This document shows positions 37,801-49,800 of a DNA stretch of 64,000 nucleotides, piece after piece. The DNA lies in the NCBI GenBank assembly GCA_012064415.1, contig SSNU01000244.1, positions 248,001 to 312,000 on the forward strand, read 5' to 3'. How positions within the stretch are numbered: the first letter of the stretch is position 1; every line of letters starts with the position of its first letter. Under the pieces are notes generated by a model. The model saw nothing but the letters and a program-made list of their open reading frames with translations. It had not been told where the DNA came from and ran no database searches. This DNA is from Gyrodactylus bullatarudis (Eukaryota > Platyhelminthes > Monogenea > Gyrodactylidea > Gyrodactylidae). A program made the translations under genes and the position numbers.

Positions 37801-40800
37801 TTTGATAAAGAATCAGGATAAAATTACGTCATCTACGCTTATTGAACTGAGCAAACTTCGTCAGTTTTTGTAGCTCCCAGCGAGAAGTTTAAAAACATTG
37901 GACGAGAAAAATGTTCGATTTGTCCAAGATCCAGTGAAAGAAAAACAAGCAAATTATGCTTCAATAATCATCTTTGAATTATTGTGGGAATTTTTGGGAT
38001 AAATAGTTTACTCGTCAGAAGTTTTTAGTGCTTATGAATTGGGGTCATATTCTGGCCCCATGTAAGGAGGAGATTTATCTTTGTTCTAGGCTGAACGATA
38101 ATTTTGGCATACTAATAAGTGAAATACATGTGATTTTTGCGATATGATGCCAAAATTTCTAACTGCATATCAACTAGCCTTTGTTATCAAAGAGAAAAAG
38201 CTGAAATAAAAGTTTCAAATCTGATCAAAAGGGGGAGGGGTATGAACTTTCATTTTAAATATCTAAACTGTAATAAATCGGAGAATGATGGTTTGAATAA
38301 AAAATATGTAACTTTTGACATTTTTAACAGGATAAATAGAAAATCTTCTAGACAAATGTACACACTTTGATGCTATGTAAGGAATTTGTTTTTTTACATG
38401 GGGTTTTTTATGATTTTCAATAGTATAAAAAAGGGAATTGTATTTAAATTAGATGCTTGGTCTGCTATTATAATTTATTATCAGCAAGAAAGATTGTTCT
38501 TAACAAATCTTTTTTATTTTCCTTCTACAACCTGTCTCACATAAAAAAGATTAACTTTTAGAATCCAGTTGAAGAATATACTCAAATTATTGCTTCGAGA
38601 GTCGAATATCCATTCAACAGAGAATTAAAAAAATTAAACAATGTTGTCTGAATGCAATATTCTATCTCAGCATTTACAGCTTGGAGCTTATCTAGAACAG
38701 TCCCGTTCAAATTCTAATCAATAAAGACTCTTTTATACTTTTAGTGACTAGACATGAACGGGACTAGAGTATCGTGAACACATTGTGCTCGAATGAAAGA
38801 GGGAACAATGAATATACATTAGAACCATTTTTTTAAATCATTAACGTGTGCATAACATGTAAAAAGTTGTTAATAGAATGGAAAATGCAGGATTTCACGA
38901 TAAATTCAAGTTCAGCTGAAAGATAATCTTTAACAGGTTAATTTCTACCAAAATTTATGAATCAGTGACTAAATCTTCATCTAAATATTTTCTAAAAACA
39001 ATACCACTTGTAGGTATGATGGTTATAGTTATGAGTAAAAAAGAAAATAGGCCAATGTATTGCAAAATAGGTAATTCATTCATAAGAGATTGATAAGAGA
39101 TTTCCCAAGTATGAAATTATTCAAATTCAGTTGAATAATCATTATTTAACACATAAAACAACATTCATCATTAAGGATTAAAAATGGAAATAGCTGACAG
39201 AATGGATCAACTTGTCAGATCCATAAATATTAGCTTTAAAGGAAATGGCCTAAAGAGAATGAATTTTTATGTATTCTCACAATAGCAAGATATGATCACA
39301 TTTGTTTTTGAATTTTAGTCATTATAGAACTGAAATCTTATTGCTAATTGCAGTCTACTTATAAGTAGATCTTATGATGAAAAACTACATCTAGCCTAAT
39401 GAAAGTATGTGGGGACCATGTTTACTAGGGGAAAGAAATAAAAAATGATATTGCAATCTGAAAATATTCCTTTGCATCATTATTGGAGAAAAATGATGGA
39501 AAATGTAACAAAGCTAGCTGAGAATAAATTCACATCTTTAAAAAATGTACACTTGAAATATTAGACGATAATATTTTGATCTTGCTGTCGTTAATGAGAT
39601 AATAACGAGCGGATAATAAATATTGAAATGACGAGTAGATGGATCTAAAAATTCATATATTTCCCATTTAGACTATGATTTTTTTCCTACTTGAAGTGTA
39701 TTTCTATGAGGGGCTATATAGAGTGGAAAGAAAGATTTAATAATTAGGGTGGAGGTGTCAACAATAATAATATGATGAGATACTTGTCTGATCTTCAATT
39801 AAATTAGCTCCCATTGCCTTGTTAGTTTTCCGGTGGTAAACTGAGATTTTTATTGAAAAAATAGTTGAGAAGAACGAGGAACAGAGGTAACTACTCAGAC
39901 CACTCTTGAGAAATAGTGTGTGTATGTGTGAAAGAGAGATGTGAATAGATAAGAAGAAGAGGATAATATTCCACGGCTCTGAGTGACAAAAGATACTTGA
40001 TTGCATTCCAAGAATGGAAAAACAGACAAATATCAAGATTTAAAATAACTTTATTTTCATTAGAAATTATTCAATAAAAAATGTTGACCGCGAATGAGAG
40101 CCATTTTAGATGACTTTGGACAATAAAATATGAGATATCTTTTGAGTTTATGGATAAAATTTCTTTGAAAGTAACTTAAATTGAAGATCATTTACAGCTT
40201 CTGAAAAATGCAAATTTTATACAATTTCAAAGCAGGGACATGATGCTATTTTTGATCAGAAACATTTCAGACATGGTTTCATGATCTCCTCGTTCATGAT
40301 CCAAAATAATTCAAAGACTTTCTTTTTATGTTAAGATCTATATTTTGATAAATGATAAGGGAACATGATTTCCAACATTACTGTAATACACAAATATATA
40401 ATATTGCTCAAGATAAAGGATGAGTCATTTGACAAGAAAATTATAGCTGTATTTTAAAATGTGACAAAAAGAGGAAAACTATTAAATCGTTCATGACTTA
40501 TGCATATTTTCGTAATCTTTCTCTTGTAAATTTTAGCATTGTTATAATTTGAATTATTCACAAACAAAGTTATTAGAAATTAATTTCGATAAATTTTGGA
40601 AAAACCAATTAATTCCAATTTTATGATTGATGATAAATGATTGAAATAAAACTCTAGAGGAGATCTCAGGGGCTATATAAAGTAGAGTGTCTGTTCTATC
40701 TAGATCTTATCTTATCATTTGCATGGTTTTATAGGTACTTTTAAAATATTTTAACCATTCCATTTAGAGCTTAATCAGAACAGCAATAAGCTAGAAAATA

Positions 40801-43800
40801 TCATGTTGATTTTCATTTAGTAGTTTTCTTCTTTTTGAATTTCAATAAGAAGAAGGAAAGCTTTTTACTTTTGATTTTTCAAAAACTGTAGAAAATGTTG
40901 GCCAACGGACATTTTTGAACAATGAATACCCGGTTTTCTTGATGATCTGGATTAATCGTAATTTTTTAATCTTGTTTATACCAAAAGAATTGAATAAACT
41001 ATAAGAATAATTACAAAATTTTTTGGGAAATCTTTCAAGATAAATGTTTATTTATAGTACATGGTACTTGTTTGGAAAGAGAAAAACAAGAGAAATATGA
41101 GAAGCGAGCAAAACAATGGAAGAAATTCCTTTTCCTCGAGGAAATCATACCATGACATCATCACAATGAATGGGCAAAGGTGAAGAAACATGATCGTATT
41201 GTGTGATGGGAAACAGATTTAGGTGGAAATTTTGAAAAAATACGCGCAGGTAAAGTTTTTTTTTCAAATGAGTCAAGAGTGAAGAAAGATGATGATTATA
41301 CATATATTCTTGAGATGTTTCTCATCCTATTATTGTTTGAATCTCGAGCATGGGAAATTTCATAGAGCACTAGAGATTTTCCATTAACAACTTGAATTAA
41401 TGATAGTTTCTTTAAGCTATCAAGATATCCTCAAAATGTAGAATGGATTCCAAAAATAAGCAAACTGTTGGCAACTTATTCTAGAAAATCTTATCTAGAA
41501 TTTGTTCTAATTATCTAAAGTTGGTTGATATGAAGTTAGGAATGTACGATTTTTAAGAAAACCTCGATTCTTTCATCAAAAATTCGAACATCTTAAAGAT
41601 TTTTTGGAATCCTACTTAAGTTGCCAACTTTTACAGTTTGAAAAAAATTTCCATTTGACGCCAAAATCCCATTTTTTTGAGCTGAAATTTTCTATTGATT
41701 TCAAAGTGAGAGAGTGATCAAGAATTGATTTTCAGGATTACAATAAGCCAAGGAAGCCAAATATCGCAGATAAATTTTCGAAAAACCCACCATTTTCGAG
41801 GGATTTCGATTCGTCGAAATTTCATTAATTTTCAAGTAGTGAAAATGATCAAAGGATCGAAACTCATTTAAATATAAATTCGAAAAATCATGTGTTTATA
41901 TAATGAGAATAAACGAAAACTGTTCAAAAGTGATAATTTCAAACTTTTTCGAACTGAAAAAAACTCAAGGAAATTACTTATAGATGTAGAATTTTTCAGA
42001 TAATAAAGCCTAACTGCTTATGCTATTTTAACCCAATCATGAAAATGACTCGCAATAAATAATTGTGGATTTTCTATTGAATTTCCCATCTGCTAATAAG
42101 TAAATTACTGAAACTAAGTTTTGATAATCTTGTATTTTATTCAAGTTTATACATCTCTTGGAGACTTGAAGGCCAAAACATGAGAATGGAAAATTGATTT
42201 TAATTATACTGGCTAACATAAAAAGGGGACTGTTGTCATCGATTTCTTGGACATATCGAAAGGAAAAAATGATGAAAAATGAGACAAATGAAAGAAAATA
42301 AAAGACGCTAAGGAAGATTAAGCTAATAATGATGCAATAAGGACCGTGGGAGAAGTAAACTTTTATTAATGATGATTAAAAAGTTGGAAAAAAAGAAAAA
42401 GATTATGCAAGTTGTGTTAAGGGGGTTGTGGACAGTTAGGAGAGGGAAGGAGGCAGGCAATAGGATTTGATGAGAATGGAGATTAATTAAATTTCAGAAT
42501 GTGAGTGTGTGAATCAACTAATTCAGAAATTTAGAATAAATTTCAAAATGTAGACACAATTGAAGGTGATCAAAATAGAAGAAGAAAAAAGAATGATGTG
42601 GAATTTATATAGAAGAAAAAAGTAATAGAAGAAGGACAAATAGAGAGAGAACAGAGGAAAAAGAGATAGAGACTGTGCAAATATGTCTATAGGGAGCAAA
42701 AGTGAGAAAATTCAAGAAATGTCTACTCCCCAATAGGAATAATTCCCAAATTTGGTTTTTTGGGACGGTCGATAGGGATAATTTTTGAAAATTAGTAAAA
42801 ATTTTCCTAGCATTCGATAGAACATTTAAAGACGGTTCTAATAATTTATAATGCTAGTAGGTTCTGAGAAAGTCCTAGGGGTGTTGTAAATAGATTGAAT
42901 GATTTTCCTATCTAAATTTTTGTAGGTATAAAAGAAAAGGTAATTTTATTCACTAAATGTACATTTCTTTATGGTTCATCAGTAGTGACACATAAATAAT
43001 GATAAAAGTTAAGAATTCATTGAAAATAATATTTTACAAATTTTGAAACAAGTATAGTAAAAGTTGAAAATTAGATTATATATGAGCTGAAATAACACCA
43101 AAACTCTCCAATAAATAGCAACAGTGGAGAGAAAGGTGAAAAAGCTCACATAGGCCAGGGTAATTGAAGGTTATAAGAATAGTTTTTTTGAACACACAGA
43201 TTTGGCTTAAAGTGATTGATGAAGAATTTCTCCTTCACCCACAAATCCGTGCTGTCATCACCCGCATTTTTATACAAAATTGAGAAATTGGAAATTGAAG
43301 CTTCATGATTCTCCTGTTTGATGTGTCTGGTCACAGCTGTATCCTTCTTGAGGTGATCATTTGATCTTGTTGATAATTTCCTAATTGTACGACCTATATA
43401 AGAAGCTCCACAGTCACATTGGAATTTGTAAATTAAAAGAGTCTTTTCTTCAGGTTTTAGTAAATCCTTATGAATCAAACTGAATAATCTTTGAGTTTTA
43501 AATACAATTTTCAATTGTATATTATCATAATGTTGATCGATAAGATTAACCAGTCGTCTCCTTACATCATTACTGAAGCCATCACCTTTAAAATTAAGTT
43601 TCATGAAGATAGTTGTCTTTTCTCCTTCATCTCTGTCGACTCTTTCATCTACATCATCAGACATATTGATGAATTTGTCAACAAATCTGTTGGGATAACC
43701 ATTTTCATTTAAACGTAACTTTGACTCTTCTATTTCTTTTGGCCATTCCTCTGGACTAGCAATTCTTCTTATCCTCTTTCCTAGACCAATTACTAAGCCA

Positions 43801-46800
43801 ACCTTATGAGATAGAGGACTGAAACTGGCATAATGTAGATATTTTCCATTATCAGTCTTCTTCTTGTAGACATTTCTTAGTATTGACCCATCCTCCTTCC
43901 TAGTTAGTTTGACATCTAAGAAACTCAAACTCTCATTAGACTCTTTTTCCATAGTAAATTTAATATTAGGATGAAACGAATTCATCTTTAAGAAAAAATC
44001 GTCTACTGAAACATTTGGCTTCATCAAAATAAAAGTGTCATCAACATATCTGATGTATAAATCAGTGAAAGTATTGATAGTATCAGACATTTTATTTAAT
44101 TCTAACCAACCTAAGAAGATGTCTGCTAAAAGAGGACTCAGAGGTGATCCCATAGCTATACCATCTTTTTGAATAAACACCTTGTTTTGAAAAGACAAAG
44201 GAACATTAGTACAGCAAATCCTAACAAGATCTGCTATCTCATTACTCTGTAGTTCAAAACCATCATGTTCATCAATAAAAGATTTAATAACATCAAGGGT
44301 CTCCTCAATAGGAACATTAGGAAACAAAAGACTAACATCTAATGAAACCATTTCGTTTAAACCAATATTTAAATCCTTAACCTTATCGACAAAAGAAAAA
44401 CAACATATTTAGCATAATAAGAATGTATTGGTTTCAATACGTCGGTTAACCACTTGGCTAAATTATGTTGTGGACATGACGACATATCCAAGATCGGCCG
44501 GATAGGAAAAACCTCAGGAATGATATTATCTACTTTCTCATGTGTCTTAGGATGTAGATATAATCTAGACATCCTCGAATGTTTCCTAGCTATAAAATAC
44601 TATCTAAATGTATTAAAAGTCGAAAAACCAATTATTTTCGAATTTTTGAAAGAGAAATTTCACACATAAATTCCTGGATACTAAAGTATCTTTATTTATG
44701 TAGGCTTGTGAATTTTCGGAAAATTGTTCTTAAAAAGTTATCCCTAATGGTCAATGATGAGTAGGACCTTTTTCAAAGTCACTCTATGATTTTTACAAGA
44801 ATTTCGATTTTTCAACAAGAATTCGAATTTGTTAAAGATTTTTCGAAATCCTAATGAGATTGTCTACTTTACCATTTGAAAAAAATACAGAAAATTTTTT
44901 TTAATGAAAAATATGGTAATTTTTCAAATTTCAATTTGGAACCAAAATCCTAATTTTTCGAACCTTGAGTTTTTCAGGGTTCAGATCAGAGAAGAAAATA
45001 AACTATGCTAAATCTGGTCTAATGCATGATTGGGACCTGAATTTCGATCATTTTCACTACTTGAAAATCAATGGAATTTTGATAATTCAAAATCCCTCGA
45101 AAAAGCTAAAGAATGATGAGTCATTAACGTTTTCTCCAGGTTTCTTCAGGCTTTATCAAATCTGGACCTAGCCTACGTGATTCAGATAAAGCTTGCAGAA
45201 TTTTATGTTAAATGACATATAAACTGGAAAAGATACTCGAAATGTCTAGATGAGACTTTGGAAAGAGGTTGATATCTATCTATACTTTTACTGATAATTT
45301 TGCATTTGGAACCTATTCGAACATCTTTTTTATCATGATAATGATAATATCGGTATGACCAGTATCTTTTATTCTTATCATGGGAAAAATTTATACTCGA
45401 CCTACTCCGAAGTGAACAAAAGGAATTATTAATCATAATTTTAAATTTAATTGAATACGATAGAAGGTGTTAAATATGTGAAATTTCATGTAAGGAAAAA
45501 ATTTGAAATTTTTAATACAATAATAAGTACTAATAAAATGGTTTATATTATCAACAGAAAGATTTTGACATCTTTCCCTTAACATTTACCGGGTTGGGTA
45601 GGGAAATATTTTTTAGTTTCAAGTAAAAAAGAGAGAAATTGGTATACTATTGTTAGTAAAACCAAAAAAATAAACATGGAAATTATATAATTGCATAAAT
45701 ATTTTGAAGGGATATTTCTCTTTCTTTTTTAAAAAGAAAAGGGAAAAAGAAGATAGCTTTTTTTACACCTCCTAATACTAGAAGTAGTAGTGGGTTAGTG
45801 AACATGCATAAAGGGAAAGAGGGTCACATGGAACAGGGTGTAATGTGACATATGCAAGATTATCCATGAACATATACGACAATTTGATAGGAGTCTAAAA
45901 TCATTAATATCCTAGTAGTAGAATTAGTTATATCTGATGATTTTCGTTGATATTATAAAGATGGTTGAGATTTTATAGTTTTCTCGATATTTTTGTATAT
46001 GAATTTTTATTGAGAATAACAAAAAAAGTAGCTGCTAAGTCTTGTGCAGAAGGAGAAAACCTTGATGGAATGACATGTTATTGAGAAAAGAAAACTGATA
46101 ACTAGAGCCTCAAGAAATAATACCTTGAAATTTTTTTCATGTTCTTATTTTTTTTAAAGCTACTTATAAGTAAACCGAATTAAAAAAATCTTAAAAAATG
46201 TAAAGATGTAAAACACCGAGATAATATCCAAATAATTACCTTCAAGGTCATTTTTGAACTCAGAAAAGTTTTAGAAAATGAAAATCATGTCTCTACCTCA
46301 AAATAATGAGGTTTCAGATCATTGATATGAATGGAATGTATCATGCTATGTATTATTTTACCTAATCTTCAAAATAATACATTTCAAGACCTTGTAACTT
46401 TAAACCATGATGACATAATAGAAAAAATTATATTTTTAAACGGTTTTCAGAACATAACCATTTTTCATATTACGCCAGTTTTAGTTTAACATCGTAGAAA
46501 GTCGGCCAAGTGATTGGCTTAGGAAAAAGAATTAGTAGAATTGCAAGCGAGGGCTTAAAAAGAGATTTCAGTGTCAAATCTTGGGAGATTTAAAAATTTT
46601 GGGGAGACTTGAAGGCTTCAGCAATGATATAAGACGAAAATTGAACATTATAAAAATTCGTTAATCATTTGATTTAGTATTTTTAGCTGGCCAAAATAGC
46701 ATGTGTTATTATCTAGTGACTTGGAATAAGTTGAAATTTGATAAATTTCAGGTATTTCGAGCATCTAAAAGACATTAGGAAACATGTAAAAACCCCAGTT

Positions 46801-49800
46801 AAGAAATTTAGATTAAATGTCGTAATGATGTAATCTGTTATCGCGTTAAACTCAAAAGTCTTACTGAGCTAGGAAGATGAATTTTCTAATAAAATTTGCA
46901 ACAGTAATTTATTTTGATTCTGAAGAAGATTGGGAAAGATTTACCTCTTTCAATCTGTAAGAGAGAATAATTTGTCCATAAAAAGAAAATGTTCACATTC
47001 AGAAAAGATATCCCCATAGAGACTGAGGAGAAGGATTGAGAATCAGACAAAAAATGAGAGATGGATATGGAAAAAATATTGCTATTTTTTGAGAATAGAC
47101 ACTGTGTGAAGTGACACTGGGAGAGAATATCAGTGTGAGATGGAGATGGGAAAAAGGTGTAAAAATATCTATTATTCTCCCTAGCCATTTCTTTTTTCCT
47201 TCTTGTCTTACTCAAAATAACGTTTTCAGAGAGTTTATATGCTCAAATGAGCTTTCAAAAGTATCTCTCCTTCTGTGTCTCTGTGTGTAAATTTGGTTTA
47301 CTTTTTTCTTTTTCGAAAATATTTTTTTATTCATATAAAAGTAAGGGCTTTTTCTTGGCCCTATTCAAGATTTGATCCATATAAAGAAAGGTTTCAATGA
47401 AATCTCGAATATCTTGGCAATCAAATAAGTTCTTGACATTTTTACATCGAAAATAGTGATTGTGTCATAAAAAGAGGCATAACCGTAAAAGACTAACCAA
47501 CATTGTGAATGTATTTTAAGATACAAACCCTTTCGTTTTTTGTAAAATTTATCTTAAACAAATTTTGAGATGAACAGACGATCAAGATAAATTGTGAAAA
47601 TCAAGTACAGTTATAATCCATAAAAATAGAAAAGATAATAGTTAATAATAAATTATTATTAATAATATAGCAGGTTTAGCGTTTCATTTATCATGAGTGT
47701 CCAGGAAAATACTCTTATTCAGAATCTTAAATGTAAACCTAGTAAAAAATTCTCGAGATTATTGCAATAATTTATAAAATAAATTAATTATCGAGAATGG
47801 TTTGAGTAGTTTATAGGAAAAATAATACGATTTGTTTTTATTTTCGTCCTGTTATATCCTAAAAATACATGAATGAGTCAAGAATTGTGGATAGATCTGT
47901 GTTTCAATTGATTAAATACTGTACAATATAGACCGGGTCCCTATTTTTATAAAAGTTGAAAATTGAAAAATCTAATTCACTTCATGACTAAACGAGAATT
48001 GTAGATTAAGAATTTATAGGTCTTGTAACTCTACCATGTAACTTTGAGCACTTTTGACTCTAACTAATCGTATCCATAGGTAAGGGTATGGAAAATTAAA
48101 TACAATTAAATGGGGGAATGATTCTTAAATTGACTTGACCCAATAAAAGGTTTCCGTTTAGAATAAGGCTTCTAGTGTCCTAGACCATATTACAGTGTGA
48201 TTTCTTATTCAGTACATATTTTTTTATCAAACTCTCTCGCGTTTCATGTCATAAAATGAACCTTGTAAGTTATAATTATTCCAAAGATTTAACTTGAAGA
48301 TCGAAAATAGTTTTATTTTGGAGAGGAGATGTATCATCTCAATTTTGGGGCTTAAACTGATTATCAAGATGATTAAAAATTTGAATATCTTACAACACTT
48401 AATTATTAGTGTATGAGTAATTAATAAACCAAAAGACACATTTTATACACAAAACTTTTGAAATCCGTTAGTTAATTTCGAAATTACAGAAATTGGAATT
48501 AGCTAGAATGTTTTTCTTCAGATTTTGTTTGTATTTAATCGAGCCTATTCATGAGTAACACCATGTTAATGAACTCTTAAAACTCTCAAAAGCTTCAGGA
48601 AAGATGATAGAAAAAAGTTTATCGAGTTTTCTTAATTCAAGTATTCAATTTACTATGAAAGTGAATTAGAATTTTTATAGTTTTCTGGAGGGACCAACTC
48701 TACAGTGTACATGACAATATGATAATTTTTGACACTTGATCATTATCACTGAATAGTATTCGAGTAAAGTTTAGGAAAAACTCTAATACAGTTTTGACTC
48801 AAGTGAAGTTTGAAAAGTTTTGATTCTAAGTCTTCCATTGTTAGTAAAAGAAAGAAGAAAGCGATGCCAAAGTTTTCCCAAATAAGACCTTTATTTTGGG
48901 CATACTCATCAGTGTGATACACGCCATTCACGTTTTCTTCTTTTCTTTTACAATAAAGTAAAAGAGTTATTAGAAGAAGTAAATAGAAGATTTATATGAA
49001 AATTGGATATAGGATTTCGAATAATTTTTCATCTGGATCAGAGTCTAGATAAGTTCATGTGATATGTATAAGAATTCAGGCAACTTTTTTTGAGTCATGA
49101 TAAAATGTTATGCCTTGAACATTGAGTTGATGAGTGGATATTTTTGGCGCGAGACACATTCCACTATTGCAGAGAGAATGAATAGGTAGAAGGAAATGAG
49201 ACTGGAAAAAAGGGAGAAATGTAGAATTTATCCTCATTAAAATTCTCTACATATCAGACACAGATCAAAATAATTCTCACGTTTAATAAAAAATACTTTC
49301 CATCTTTTTTTCTTGATGTTTTTTCTCTTTCATTCATTATTTTCTCCTAAATAAATACAGATAAATGTTGAGACACGATCATTTTGATTATTATTAAGTG
49401 GGGGGAGGGGGATGAGGATAGTGTACTGTCTTTCTATGTTTTTTTAAGGAATGGAAAAAACTATTCAGGGAATAGCCAGCCATATGAGCACTAAGAGTGA
49501 ATATGATAGGTAAGCAAGTTGATAGACATTATTAATATATATTTATGAATAAGAAGAGTTGATGATAAGCAGTTGAATTTTTACAACATTTTGAATTAAT
49601 TAAGCAATCATCTCTCTTTGATTGAAATTTATCAAATTCCATAATAGTTTATCAAGACAGCATTTCCCATTGTTCTCACCATTGGAAGACAACAATTTCT
49701 CGAGCGATAATTTCAACTGAAAAATACTTGAAATATCTCTCTTCTTAGGAAGGAAATTTATCAAGATACAAAATTTATTTATAATTCATAAATACGGCTG

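Larger units (their letters stand above)
42770..44740. mobile_element. Unclassified element E, copy 2, split by a PLE
   Basis: Reverse-complement relative of 4283-4793. The 42,770-42,917 part and the 44,610-44,738 part are homologous to the two ends of copy 1, joined at CTATCTAAAT, where the PLE sits. An internal ~220 bp present in copy 1 is missing here. Confidence 0.7.

Noticed and set aside
46886..47215. 109-codon minus-strand Ser/Phe-rich frame
   Set aside because: It is a reading opposite a purine-rich tract with no domain or splice evidence.
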